The position numbers and the translations under genes were made by a program. Shown here piece by piece: positions 11,031 through 22,206 of a stretch of 64,000 nucleotides of DNA. This stretch comes from Cyprinodon diabolis (Eukaryota; Chordata; Actinopteri; Cyprinodontiformes; Cyprinodontidae). Under the pieces are notes generated by a model. The model was given only the letters and a program-made list of their open reading frames with translations. It was not told where the DNA came from and searched no databases. The first letter of the stretch is position 1, and the number at the start of each line of letters is the position of its first letter. The stretch covers positions 39,623,235-39,687,234 of the forward strand of contig CM060066.1 of NCBI GenBank assembly GCA_030533445.1, read 5' to 3'.

Positions 11031-13936
11031 TCAGCACTCACTCAGCAGTCTGTCTGCATTGTCGGAACATACCTGGCACTGCCAGGGTATGACCCTGGTG
11101 CATTTGCCACATGTGTATTTGTAGCAGTCAATGCATCTCCAAGTTGCACAATTGTTCCTGCATTGATGGTTGACCTGACACTTTGCCCTTTTGCCTGAGC
11201 TGGGTGTGGAAGGTTGTTGCCAAAGCAATTTTTCCTTGTGTGCCTTCTTCTCACTCACATGAGAGTTACCCAACTCTTTTGCAAGCTCAACCAGGAAGTC
11301 CACCCGTCTCTCCTGCACCCCAATGCATGCCTGATAAAGCACATGTGCATCCAGTGCTGCCATGTCAATCGTGTTGTAGAACACGGCAACTGGCCATCTC
11401 TGTGTTCCTGCATGCACGCTGTACTCCCGCACCATTTGGTCCATCACATCCACACCGCACTTTGTTTTGTTGTATTGTGTGACCGTGTTTGGCTTTCTTT
11501 TGGTGGTATCCTCAGTCTCAACCACGCGGTGCATGCTGCTGAGAATATAAATGGCCTTCTTCCGTTTGGGCGCATACACTGTGTTAAATAAAAATGATTA
11601 TTTTTAGTTTTTAATACAGTTAATCTTATGGCATGTGTAAAAGGTATGTTGAGCACTCTCATTTTGAACATATTTCTTAATTTTGAACAAGTTTGTGTTA
11701 ATGATTTAAAACTAAACTATTGATGGGTAACATCTGGGATGGTGTGAAACTGAATACAATGTAGAATGGTAAAACACTAACATTTAGTTTTTAAGACATT
11801 TTTTAAGTACTAATAGCATGTTTTTTAAATTAAAATTGTATTATCTAATTTTAGAATTAACTAGTTTAGTAGATGATGAATGTATTTGAAAATTGTACTA
11901 TTTGTGACAATATCAGAATCAAATGGAAATTGTTTGAATGAAAATGTTTTGTTTGGTATTAGAAAATTGCTCAGGATCTATGCTAAATGGGGTGTTGGAA
12001 AATGTGTTAGCTTGTATATTTAGGAGTGAGTATTATGTTTCATAGGTGAGAAAAAGGAATTGTATCTCATGTTCTGTTGATTCTATGTGTTATTTTTGGT
12101 TTAAGGCAGGATTCAATCTTTTTGGGTGAATAGTGCAGAAGAGAAAAATGGGGTTTGTGAAGATAACCTTTCCTTGAACCAAATTACTGAATTTAAGTTT
12201 GTTCCTGAGAATTTATAGCAGGAGAGATTGCAGGAAAGCCTTCGCATTCCACAGCGGTCTGTTAAATCTTATCTTATGTTTTTATTAGCCAAATGACCTT
12301 AAGAATTCTAGAGGCCAAGACAAGCTTTCCGCTTTTTCTTGTTAAAACAAAGAAGCAAATGGCCCCAGATGTTTGCCGTAAATTAGGGGAAGTTCTAAGT
12401 TTTTCTGAGTGTCCAAGGTAGTTTCCAATTGGTCAAGCGGAGGGACGCCTTCACGGAATATACTAAAAGGAAAGACATCCATACATTATAAAAGTTTGTG
12501 CACACGGGTAAAAATTCAGATAGCTGCCACTATTTTGCTTTTTGCACCAGCTCTCTCCAAAGACGCGTCTTTGCCTTTCTTTTCTATTTTCTTTACCTCA
12601 GGTAATTGAATGTATGTTTCTGTTGTTCTGCAGTTTTGTTGTTAATTCATAAACTGTTTCTTGTTGGATTAAATTCTGTGATTCTGTGACGTCCACACGC
12701 ATTCCTGGTTTTCCTTGTGGCCACACGCAGCTCGCCGGGAGGGCCTGGGATCAGAGGAAGAGAGAGAGAGCCAAACTTTTTTCCAAAGTTAACTATTTTA
12801 GAATATTTTCTTCCTTAACAACTGTCAGCGGATTGAGGAATGTTGACTGTGGCGAAGATAGTGGTTTTCTGGCTAAGCAGTCGTTGTGCAAGTGACAGTG
12901 ATGTAAAGAAATTGTCTGTGGTTACAGTTCTGCCCTTGTCCATGAACGGTTCCATCAGCCTCATCACTACAGTTTTGGATAGTCTCTCCCCGCTGGGACG
13001 ACTGGGGTCCTTGCCAAGATATGGGAAGACATTACAGATGTACTTTGATTTCAAGTCGCAAGCCACCCAAAACTTGATGCCAAACTTGTCCGGTTTTGTT
13101 GCAATGTATTGCCAGGAACAGCAGCGAGTCTTTGATGGAAAAAGCTGTTAATCAATAGTGATGTGTCGACCAGGGTTGTAGGATGCATTGCAGTTAGTGA
13201 CAAACAATCCCCAAACAGCGGAGATTGCAGCAAACTTATCAGTCTCCGCTCGCTCACTGTGTGTAAACATGTCATCAAAGCGTAGGTGTCGCATGATGTC
13301 TTGGAAGCGGTTTCGGGCCATAATTGCAATGATTCTTGGGTTTACCAGGTTTGCTGACAGCTGTCACATAGTGATGGAACCTTGGTCACCCCCCCACAAG
13401 ATAATTACTGAAATAAATGCCATTAGTTCCAGGAGATCCATGAACCAATCCAGCTGCTCCGTGTGACGTGCATGTTGAGCAGTCCATTCTCGAATGCTAC
13501 GAAGCATGTCAAGAGTGATAAAACAGAGGAGGCTCTGAAGGCGTATCCGGATACTTCTTCTGGCCTTAGCGCTTGGCTCTCCATCTGTGGCATATGGTTG
13601 TATTGGAGTGAAATCGAGATTTTTCCCCACTTGTTCTTCACGCCACACTGTGCCATCTTTCGCGGTCTCTGACGTCTCACTCACAAACGACCTCTCTTTT
13701 TTGGTAGAGGGAGAGTCTCCTCATCTGCAACATAAACAATTTCAAATTAACTTTTTGTTTGTTTCTGAATAAAATATAGTCAGGAAAAAAAAATAGGTAG
13801 GTTGAGAAATCTAACCTGAAGACAGCTCAGAGTCCAAATCCGGTTGAAGGTCTATGTCTTCTCCATCTGAATCACAATGGCTGGCACTGCTCGGAATCAG
13901 TTCCAATGCCCTCTGAGTGGTGAACCTCTTCTGCAT
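11031..13936 (-). pseudogene. piggyBac (PGBD-type) transposase, inactivated
   Basis: Exon 1 (13816-13936) begins MQKRFTTQRALELI and ends at a GT donor; exon 2 follows a TTGCAG acceptor near 13724. All three DDD-motif regions are visible: HITID (about 13155), TTDNFF (about 12910) and KCGVDVMDQM (about 11450). A cysteine-rich zinc domain ends the protein (11031-11170). A GT..AG-type break spans about 11590-12815, and the last exon follows an AACACAG acceptor. Inactivating lesions are in-frame stops near 13684, 13372 (CGA-to-TGA style) and 13152, the last directly after the first catalytic Asp, plus loss of about 30 expected residues before the last exon. The family performs cut-and-paste transposition in the nucleus; this copy cannot. 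Confidence 0.85.
12130..12810 (+). mobile_element. possible LTR inserted within piggyBac
   Basis: A TATAAAAG box at about 12487, a pyrimidine-rich stretch, a splice-donor-like CAGGTAATTG at 12599 and a GC-rich end (about 12700-12750) resemble the U3-R-U5 layout of a retroviral-type LTR. No terminal repeats or target duplication were found. It could equally be intron sequence of the piggyBac transposase. Confidence 0.25.
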
Positions 13937-14024
13937 TTTGTTTCTTGTGAACTAAATAGATGAAGCAGTCACCTATTTATCCTCCACAGCACAAAAGGCT
14001 GCATGCAAATTTGCATGTGCAAAG

Positions 14025-14400
14025 TCTCCCAGATCTACGGAAGAGGATTAGGGCCACTGAAAAAAAAGTTAACTGATTTTTAAATTTTATTTCAGTTTAG
14101 TATGGGAAAAAAGTCAGAATTCTGACTTTAATCTCCGAATTCTGACTTTAATCTCAGAATTTTGACTTTAATCTCAGAATTCTAACTTTTTTTTCCAGAA
14201 TCCTGACTTTTCTCAGAATTCTGACTTTAATCTCAGAATTCTGACTTTAATCTCAGAATTCTGACTTTTTTTCTCAGTAAAAATTCTGAGATTAAAGTCA
14301 GAATTCTGACTTTTTTCGCATACTATACTGAAAAAAAAAAAAAAAAAATCAGTTAACCTTTTTTTTTTCCAGTGGCCCTAATCCTCTTCTGTACAGATCT
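14025..14400. mobile_element. MITE with ~40-bp TIRs and internal palindromic minisatellite
   Basis: GAAGAGGATTAGGGCCACTG at 14040 returns as its complement at about 14370-14390; the inverted arms extend to about 45 bp with small gaps. Between them (14113-14310) is a run of about nine units of TCAGAATTCTGACTTTAAT-like sequence, itself palindromic around GAATTC and inverted near 14280. No coding capacity. Confidence 0.8.
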
Positions 14401-14512
14401 CTTTTGCTTACACTTTTTGCATGATTTTTTTGAGGTGGATCAACACAATTAATTTGGTTAGGTTTCTACTGTAGCGCTGTCTCCATCATAGATCGCACCC
14501 ACCCCCAACATG

Positions 14513-15325
14513 GAATACCGTAAATTCTCTAATATTGGCCTGTATTCCATTAGCGGCCGGGTCTCTAATAATGGCCTGTCTGGCTGTCGGCGGAGGTAAA
14601 TAGTGGCCGGACTCTTATACAGGCCGGGGCTATCATTAAAACCAACGATGTTCCTGGGCAGTCCTCAACAACTTGTGATAGTAACATACAAGTACCACAG
14701 GGGGGCAATGTTTGCTAACAAATCCAAGCCATTAGCATGGGAAGTCCCATCCTTACACAGAGATCGTAGTGGCCTTTCACAATCGTTTTGATCTGAAAGA
14801 CAAATGTGATTACGGGTAGGTCTGGAGGTAACCAGGCAGCGTTAAAATGACAGGTTTTCGTTGGTCTTCGTTGTTCTAAATTTACCTTGAAATATACGAT
14901 ACTGGTAGCCAACTTCCACTTAACCTGCCTCAAATAAAATTTCGCTATGATGGCAGAGCAGTTTCCATTAATTTTTTTTTAAACTTTGTTTCGCAAGTCA
15001 GTTTGCCCAAGATTCCACTCAGTCTTTTTATTTTTTATTTTTTTTTTTTATTGCCGTTCAGAAAAATTGCAGCTGCTGGAAGATCTCTGAATAATGTTCT
15101 GTATACCGTTATGGTAACTGTACTTTTTCAATAAATGAACCTAGTATTTTATAGGTTCAAAGAGACACAAAATCTGTTTTTTATTCATTCCACTGGTCGT
15201 CTGTGTTGATCAAATAGAAATAGAGGCCTGCCTCTAATTCTGGCATCCTTCCAATAATGGCCTGGACCAAGATGTACCTGAGTTAAATAAAAGCCCCGGC
15301 CTATATTAGAGGATTTACGGTATTC
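14513..15325. mobile_element. non-autonomous TIR element (813 bp)
   Basis: The ends GAATACCGTAAATTCTCTAA and, inverted, TTAGAGGATTTACGGTATTC are imperfect terminal repeats of about 25 bp. Subterminal repeats of AATA(T/A)TGGCC and GGCCGG recur on both sides (14540-14625 and 15220-15300), as expected for transposase-binding repeats. The centre is AT-rich with no transposase. Confidence 0.75.
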
Positions 15326-15821
15326 ACACTCCTACCTTCTGGCCTGACGGTACAGGTGTGGAATGCTTTTGTGAGTTCGGCTCTCCTCCTCCCCTGCTGA
15401 TTCCTCAGGCAATGGCCGCATTTACAATTGAACAAGGGATGCTAATTTGAGCCATCAGAGTCGTCAGTTTGGACTCATGGTCTTTTGACCCTCTTTCGGG
15501 ACTTCAGGGGGGGAAGTTAAAAACCCGGTAATTAATGAAGTATGCTAAAAGATATCGGTATGCTACACATCATATACAGATCTGAATAAATGCCAAAATG
15601 ATTCCTGAAAGGTTTTCAAAACAATTTTTTTCAATGATTTTGGAAAAAAAGACTAACTTTTTTATGTTTTTCCTTTATCCTTTATCTATAAATGAAAATC
15701 TGTTCTAGTCTAGTTATATAGAGTTTCGTTATGTAACATTATAACAAATGGCTAACTGAAACGACCATAAGATCATCACAAAAGTGCCAGAACAAAAGGT
15801 CAAGTGCTAAGGAAGGTACGT
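15326..15821. other. no recognisable feature
   Basis: No supported ORF or repeat; the sequence is AT-rich apart from a GC-richer first 100 bp. Confidence 0.4.
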
Positions 15822-16475
15822 TTATTTATATAGCACATTTTAGTAGCAAGATAATTCAAACTGCCCTACAAAAAAATAAAAATAAAATAACTAAAAGGAC
15901 AGCAGATTAAGAAAATAACATTGTAGTGGCATAAATGTAATACAATTAATGAATATGAATGATTCAAGCTAGTAAAACTGAATACATAAAATTAGATCAC
16001 TACAAAAATAAATAATGAAATAACTGATAAAAGTTGGACAATTTTCACAAATAATGTTTAGATTACACAGTCAAAAGCCACTCTAAACATATAATGTTAT
16101 TAAACTGGATTTAAAGTAATGTGGGGCTTCAGCACCTTCATGGTTTTCTGATAGTTTCTTCCAGAATAGAGGTGTATAGGAACAAAAAGGTGGAGCTCCA
16201 TATTTGGTTTTGGTTGAAAGATCTGAGAGGGTTCGGGTGGTAAATACATTGACACCCTAATATATTTAGGTGCTAAGCTATTTTGTTCTAAACTAACAGA
16301 AGTTTTTCAAGTCTATTATCTGTGATATAGGGAGCCTGTGTAAAACCTTGAGAAATGGGAGGATGCACTCCACTTTTGAGGATTTGTTAGGTAGATCTGT
16401 AAATACACTTTTCCAGTAATCACTTCTACTAAAAATAAATGCATGAACCATTTTTTGATGATCCTGTCGATACAT
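15822..16475 (-). pseudogene. LINE (L2-like) 3' end, decayed
   Basis: Minus strand: LHRLPI near 16330, then after several stops a stretch reading TRTLSDLSTKTKYGAPPF (about 16215) and KSSLIT (about 16090), the typical C-terminal region of L2/CR1-group ORF2. The element ends at 15822 with the complement of GTTTATTTATATAGCAC, a common teleost LINE/SINE tail. Confidence 0.6.
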
Positions 16476-16489
16476 TAGTCCTTGTTTGT

Positions 16490-16762
16490 GTCTGGGACTT
16501 TTTTTCCTTCACTTAACCATTTTTAGCTTCTCCTCTAGAGGTCCTCCACAAGCAACTCCCCCCCTAAGTGGCAGGTTGACTGGTTTCACCTGCTCCCCAT
16601 CAAGCAGAGGACTATTTAAGGAGCATGCTACCAGCTCTCCAGTGCCAGAGTGTTAACCTTTTTGGTAACTCCTTGCTCTCCTGAGTTTTCTTGCCTAGAA
16701 ACCTATTTAACCAGTTCTCTCCCCTTGCTTCTCTTGGGACTAATGTTCCCGAGGTTCAAGCT
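16490..16762 (+). mobile_element. possible LTR fragment
   Basis: A CACCTGCTCCCCATCAAGCA stretch, a TATTTAAGGAGC box and CTCCAGTGCCAGAGTGTTA resemble the U3 of the LTR class seen at 6999 and 19246. The ends are lost; assignment is tentative. Confidence 0.35.
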
Positions 16763-16990
16763 AGTGATGGCCGAATGAAGCTTCACAAAACTATGAAGCC
16801 TTCCAAATCCAATGCTTTGCCAAAAGGTTCATTTCCAGATGCTTCATTCATTTCTCACTATTAAGCAGCACAGATACTATGACAGCACTCATTTTTAAAA
16901 AATATGAGCGCTGTCATATTTTTGACTTTTAGGTTATTCATTTTAATAACCTAAAAGTCATTACTTTTAGGTTACTAAAAAGAATCAAAA
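16763..16990. mobile_element. fragment of a hairpin-rich, hAT-like repeat
   Basis: It starts TAGTGATGGCCGAATGAAGC, a start resembling a dispersed fish hAT-type repeat. It carries two successive hairpins: about 15-bp arms at 16877-16918 with one mismatch, and a perfect 16-bp pair (16923-16938 with 16945-16960). No ORF. Confidence 0.45.
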
Positions 16991-18955
16991 GGTTTAATTT
17001 AAGCAATTCTGCAGAGAGTAGAGGTCCAAATTTATTTTCTATAAAAAAGGCTGATTTCCAGTTTTTATTAGACTGTCTAGTTATATTTGTTGACCCCAAG
17101 GGTGGCAAAGTTAGTTTTCAATTTGAGGGGCAAATACTGGATAAAGAAGTTTTTTTTTTGTTGTTTGATAAATGCATCCTAATTTGAAGCATGATTTTGT
17201 ATCTACAAAGATTACCTTTATCTGCTATTAGAATTTGATGCTTTAAAATATCTGAGTGCAGAAAATGCAGTCAAAAACACCAGTCTGAAGGGGACAAATT
17301 ATTTTTTGAAATGCATTGCAGTAAGCAATGATATTTCATAGCTTTTTTCATCTAAAACGTTAATGCTTTTTAAAATTTGATAATTTATTATTTTGACCTA
17401 AAAAAACAGTGGCCATTTAACTCAAAGCCATCAACATTTTGTAGGCCACCACATATCTGTAGAAGACTGAAGTGTCCTCAAGGAAAGGTAAACCCTACCC
17501 GCCACAACACATGATCTACATATATCATGATTTACTTTGACAGGTGTTCTCGGGTCAATTTATGGCATCTAGGCTCTGTGAAAATCTTAAACCTTTCTCC
17601 TCATGTTTTGCTGGCTGAGCAGCCTTTGATTGAAGCTGAAGTGTGAAGGACCACTCCTTCCTTTGGGACCTTGAGGCACTTTTCTGCTCTTTGAGACAGG
17701 CAGAGAAGTGTAGAAGACTGATTTATGGGTGGCTCTAACAGCAATTAAGTTACTGCCCGAGGAAAATGATGCACTCAAAGTCATTTTATTTCCAGAAATT
17801 CAGTGCCAGGCAGGAAGAGTATTACATTTAATTTTAATTTTAATATTTTTTAATTTAATTTTTCTTTTCAAATTTTATTTTATTTTACTTACACACATAA
17901 ATTGTAATTGGAAATAAGAATGAAACATGGATTACTTTTAAATTATTGTTCAGTCTACAGTTGACATGATTATTTTCAGAGAATCTAACAATTGTGTAAC
18001 AGAACGTTCTGGACTTATCTTGTTTCCACCTTGTAGAAAAACTTGATGATGAATGATGGTAAAAGGAAATTCAAGTTATTTTATTATGGTTTGGCTTTAA
18101 AACTCAATTTAGTTGTTCTTAATTCTGCAAAATATAGCCCTTACTGATTTACTATACAAACCATTTTCAAACTTTCTAGCTAGAAAAGCCACATGTGTCT
18201 TTCTTGAAAGGACAATCTTGGGACCATATTTCGTCCCATAGGTATACTCTTGGGGTACTGTAAAAATACGTACTTCAGCAGCAATGAAATAGCAATTAAT
18301 TAACCTTGGCTTTTTCTTATCAACAGCACAAATAGTGTCTTACAACAGGTAAAATATGGGGCAGATTAATGTCGGGTTACAACATGCTTATGTTCGCTAA
18401 TTTGAAGTTAGGTAATTAAACAAAAAAAAAACAAATAAGGAAAACAATACAAAACAAAAAACTACTGTTTTGGAAATCCAGGCTTATTTTTCCAACCAAG
18501 GTTCAAATTTCACTCTTCATCATTCTTCTCCTATGAAAACCTATATAATTAGATGTGTACATTTATAAAACATAAATGTCATGAAGGGAGTCAATACTCA
18601 TCCAGCATATGTCATTCTTCAACACCATTGATTATAAATTATTTCCACCTAAGAACCCCTAAGCAAGTATACCAATTTCTGAAATAACTTAAAAAGTAGA
18701 ACCCAAAGTAAAATGTAAATTTGTAATATATCACAGAAATTTTCTCTGATTGACATTAGAATTCCTTTCCATGTCTGTTTGTTTCCCTATTGTTAAAATC
18801 TGTGATTGTGAAATAGAGATAATTACATAGTTACCGAGCTTTAGATTTACAGAGTAAAGTCCTGTCAATTAAAATAAAAACATTACAATGAAAGATTGTT
18901 ACACAATGATGCTAAAGTTATTTTATGGAATGGGTTAAGAAATATTTATGTTTCA
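16991..18955. other. no recognisable feature
   Basis: About 2 kb of AT-rich sequence with no supported gene, repeat structure or motif. Confidence 0.5.
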
Positions 18956-19150
18956 ACTTACTTCCAAAGTTTGCATGTTCTCCCTAAGCATGCATGGGTT
19001 CTCTCTGGCTTCCTCTCACAGTCCGAAAACATGACTGTTAGGTTATTTGGCTTCTCTAAAGTTTCCTTAGGTGTGAGTGTGTGCGTGAATGGTTGTTTGT
19101 CGCGACCCCCCTTGGGATAAATGTGACGAGAAATGAATGGATGGTTGGAC
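18956..19150 (+). repeat. SINE-like teleost dispersed repeat
   Basis: GTTTGCATGTTCTCCCTAAG, then GGCTTCCTCTCACAGTCC, GTGTGAGTGTGTGCGTGAAT and ATGAATGGATGG in order match a repeat family that also occurs at 53310-53540 and 61690-61810 in the opposite orientation. Degenerate. Confidence 0.65.
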
Positions 19151-19245
19151 ATACCTCAGCTAGATTCATAGCTTTGACGTTGCAAATCTGCTCCATCAAC
19201 TATTTTTTTTCAGCATTTTTTTTTTCTTAGTTGCAGGAAATTATC

Positions 19246-20134
19246 TGTCATGATCTGGCCTGTTTGCTCTCCCCTAATTAGTAATTCCTCTCACCTGCCC
19301 TCTTCCTTCCCAGCCTCAATTATAATTTATTCCTCTCACCTGTTTCCTGTGGTTTATATTCAGTTCAGCCTGAGCATTCAGTGCCAGATCATTGCTTGTC
19401 TTTTTGTTAGTCTGTCCAGTTTTATTTGGTTCATGTCCTGGATCCTAGCTGCCAGTGGATAGAGGGTTTTTGTGTTTGTCTCGTCTCCTGATCGTCCACT
19501 GTTCCTCCCCCACGGAGTCCTCTGGGTTTTTGGCTCATTATGGGGGGAGGTTCAGTTTTTATCAAAGTAAGCCTGGCTCCAGGGTGGAGACCAGTTTAAA
19601 GTCCAGCTTCAAGTTCCGGTTTCTACGTCCTGTCTCGGCTACGCTCTTCCACTGTGCCTGCCTGTCTGCACCTGATCCTGTCTGCTCCTGTGCATGACCA
19701 CCTGGTCATGCTTCTGGTCCCAGTCTGACTCTGAACCCTCCTGGAAGCCTGTGCATGTCTGGAAGTCTGGATCCTGCCACCTGTCTCTGTTCCTGCCTGA
19801 TCTGGATCCTGCCTGTTCCTGTCTGTTCTGGATCCCTCACCAGGATCAGCTTCCAGCATCACCTCTGGGACTGCAGCACTGGGGACACTCGTGGTCTGGA
19901 CTGTTAAACCAGGTAAGTGACCAACACAGATAATCATACATCAGTTTATTGTGGTCACTTACCTGTGTTTCCTCCCTAGAGTGTCTGAGATTGGGCGGTG
20001 CCCCGCCCCCCCGCCTGCAGTGTCCGCGAGCCACAGCTCCGCTTTTCTTTTGTTTTTATTTTAATAAATCTTTTGAACTTTCCTACTGACTGTCTCTCCT
20101 GAATACTGGGTCCATCTGTCCTTGGTTCATGACA
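19246..20134 (+). mobile_element. solo LTR with 5-bp target duplication
   Basis: The element begins TGTCATGATCTGG and ends GGTTCATGACA. It is flanked by TTATC at 19241-19245 and again at 20135-20139. It carries a polyadenylation signal AATAAA near 20063 and no coding domain, so it is a solo LTR left by LTR-LTR recombination or a non-autonomous element. A hairpin with two consensus splice donors lies at 19909-19966. CT-rich repeats at 19630-19830 are internal. Confidence 0.85.
19911..19964. promoter_or_regulatory. hairpin carrying consensus 5' splice sites on both strands
   Basis: Arms AGGTAAGTGAC (19911-19921) and GTCACTTACCT (19954-19964) are perfect complements. Each arm with the preceding C reads CAG/GTAAGT, the consensus bound by U1 snRNA, on opposite strands. 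The same structure, inverted, is at 3200-3256. A splicing role is an inference. Confidence 0.5.
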
Positions 20135-20139
20135 TTATC

Positions 20140-21532
20140 AGCATATGATTTTTTTCATCTGCAGGTAAAATTCTCAATAATATAATTGTAGTTTTAGAGG
20201 GCTTTCTAATCTATTAGCATATTCTGACATTGTCTATTACTTAGAAGAATATGTAAGGCATTATAAATCTGATAACTGAATACTTTTAACTCTCTTTATT
20301 CATTAATTTGGTTTCATAAATGTTCATATATCTGGCCAAAGGGTCACCAAACCACATTAGATTTTTGGTCTACCACAATTCTTTCATATTTTAAGAATTA
20401 TTTTCCAAAAGTTTGAGGGTTTTATGATAGAATGAAATTAATGTGGAGAGAGGAAAAGGAAGTTTCACATGCATTTGTTGGGTGTCTTGTTATGTATCGC
20501 TATTTTTTGGTATTTAACTTCATTTGGTGTCTTGAATTGCTTTAGCATAGATTCAAGAAAACTGAATGGCTATGGCATATATAACTGTCCTTGCCCACCA
20601 CATCACAAGTTTTATCTGTTAGCTTGAAATCTAACAAATACAAATGGGTACCCCAAGCTCAGAATCAAAACAACTTTGGAGGTAAGGAATTAACTGTTAA
20701 TCAGACTGAATTTCAATATATATATATTTTATGAACTAAACCCGGTGTAAATTCTTACTTCATTGACTTACTGTTTCTTGGGTACAATTATGTCATCACA
20801 AAGTGAAAAACTAAGGTCACACTTACACACTAACGGTAAAGCTATCTTTTGGTTGTTACAGACTTCATTAGGGATACTATAAAGTGTGGTGAGCAGTCTA
20901 TATAATCATGACATTTTTCACTTGCTAAACCTAATCCCATACTTTTTTTTTTTGTTTTTTTTTTTATTTAGTTTTTAGTAATCATATGATTATTATCTTA
21001 ATTTATTCTTCTGACCTTTATTGTTCCTATTTTTCTGTTAATATTTCCAAAGCCCTTTTCACTCATTATATAATCTCCATTTATCCCTTTCTGTGCTTAT
21101 CGGATGTCTGACTGTACTGAAAGATGGTTCTCTCTCTGTCGACCATTCTGCAGTTTCCTTTCTGTTTGTTCCCTAATGAGCCATTTTCTTATTCATTTTC
21201 ATGATGCATTGTTGTTTGTTTCTTTTCCTTATGTATTAATTCAAAATAATGGCATCATGGAGACCTTTGAGGATGCAATAATGGACCATCATTCAACCAG
21301 ATTTAATTTGACCTGACTTGCAGCAAACCAAACTGATAATTTATTTATGATCATGATCAAATTGGACTTAGGTAGCTAATGAATTATGGCATAGCCAACT
21401 GTGCCATCTCATCTTTTCTGCTGTTTTGTTTAGGGAATGCAGTTAAGTCAGGGTACAAGGCCAGTGCAGAAAAGTTTTAACAATAGGAAAATAAAAAAAT
21501 AAAAAAAGGTTTTAATGTGCATCTGGCAGGAA
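20140..21532. other. no recognisable feature
   Basis: AT-rich DNA; a T-rich tract near 20943-20970 and nothing supported as a gene. Confidence 0.5.
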
Positions 21533-21735
21533 TTCAGGATGGCTGAGTGGTCCAGGGCGCTGTGTTAAAGTCGTAGTCTCCAATGGGGGCATGGGTTCAA
21601 ATACCTCTTTCTGCGATAGACTGGTGACTTGTCCAGGGTGTACCCCGCTTCTCGCCTGTAGACAGCTGCAGATAGGTACCAGGATCCCTTGCGACTCCAG
21701 TAGGGATAAAGCATGACAGGAAATGGATGGACATA
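21533..21735 (+). mobile_element. SINE with tRNA-Leu-like head
   Basis: Bases 21534-21615 align along their length with a vertebrate tRNA-Leu: an A-box region GGCTGAGTGGTCC, a long variable arm, and a B-box GGTTCAAATAC. Mismatches in the stems and an anticodon position reading AAA mean it is not a working tRNA. The body that follows (CTTGTCCAGGGTGTACCCCG onward to ATGGATGGAC) is the conserved part of a common teleost repeat. A tRNA head plus that body indicates a SINE transcribed by RNA polymerase III. Confidence 0.7.
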
Positions 21736-21876
21736 CATCTCGGGGTGTTCTTTAATAGGTATTTTTTATGTATAAGAATATTTATTTTTAAAGGCCAAGA
21801 TCTATTTTTTCCCCTCCATAATTTGAATTAAATTATGGAGAGTTTCAATTTCAACTCTGAAAGACTCACACAGGAC

Positions 21877-22148
21877 CAGTGTTGGGGACGTTACTTTGAA
21901 AAAGAAATTAGTTATAGTTACTAGTTACCTCTCCCAAAAAGTAAAAAGTAACTGAGTTACTATTGCATTACTTTTGAGTTTCTCGCCCCCGTAACCCTCA
22001 CCACCCAGCCCCCACCTTCTCACCGTGTGTTTAAAAAGCCAGCTGAATAGAGTGGACGACAAAGACATGTACCTGCAGAAAGTTTTGCATTTATTGCAAC
22101 TCGATGTAAATGACATCGGGGTGGGGGTGGGGGGGGACGCTGATGTCG

Positions 22149-22150
<2 letters not shown>
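21877..22150 (+). mobile_element. hAT element fragment (third copy)
   Basis: It starts CAGTGTTGGGGACGTTACTT and follows the left end of the hAT element at 27332 for about 260 bp, including CTCGCCCCCGTAACCCTCAC. It then diverges at a G-rich tract and a CA microsatellite. No right end or target duplication was seen, so it is truncated. Confidence 0.75.

Positions 22151-22205
<55 letters not shown>
22151..22205. repeat. (AC)n microsatellite
   Basis: About 27 AC units, directly after the truncated hAT copy. Confidence 0.98.

Positions 22206-22206
<1 letters not shown>

Larger units (their letters stand above)
10479..13990 (-). mobile_element. decayed piggyBac transposon
   Basis: A TTAA at 10479-10482 followed by CACTAGAATTACCAGAG is a plausible piggyBac end, since insertion is at TTAA. 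The transposase exons read on the minus strand from 13936 to 11031. The opposite terminal repeat was not found; a MITE at about 14025 sits where it should be. The interval 11600-12810 interrupts the transposase as an intron or insertion. Confidence 0.7.

Noticed and set aside
11183..11591. plus ORFs over piggyBac C-terminus
   Set aside because: Antisense of the piggyBac transposase last exon.
14113..14310. regular repeats considered as a CRISPR array
   Set aside because: Units are contiguous with no unique spacers, palindromic, and inside a MITE in vertebrate DNA.
21533..21615. functional tRNA-Leu gene
   Set aside because: Stem mismatches, an anticodon position that would not read leucine, and fusion to a SINE body.
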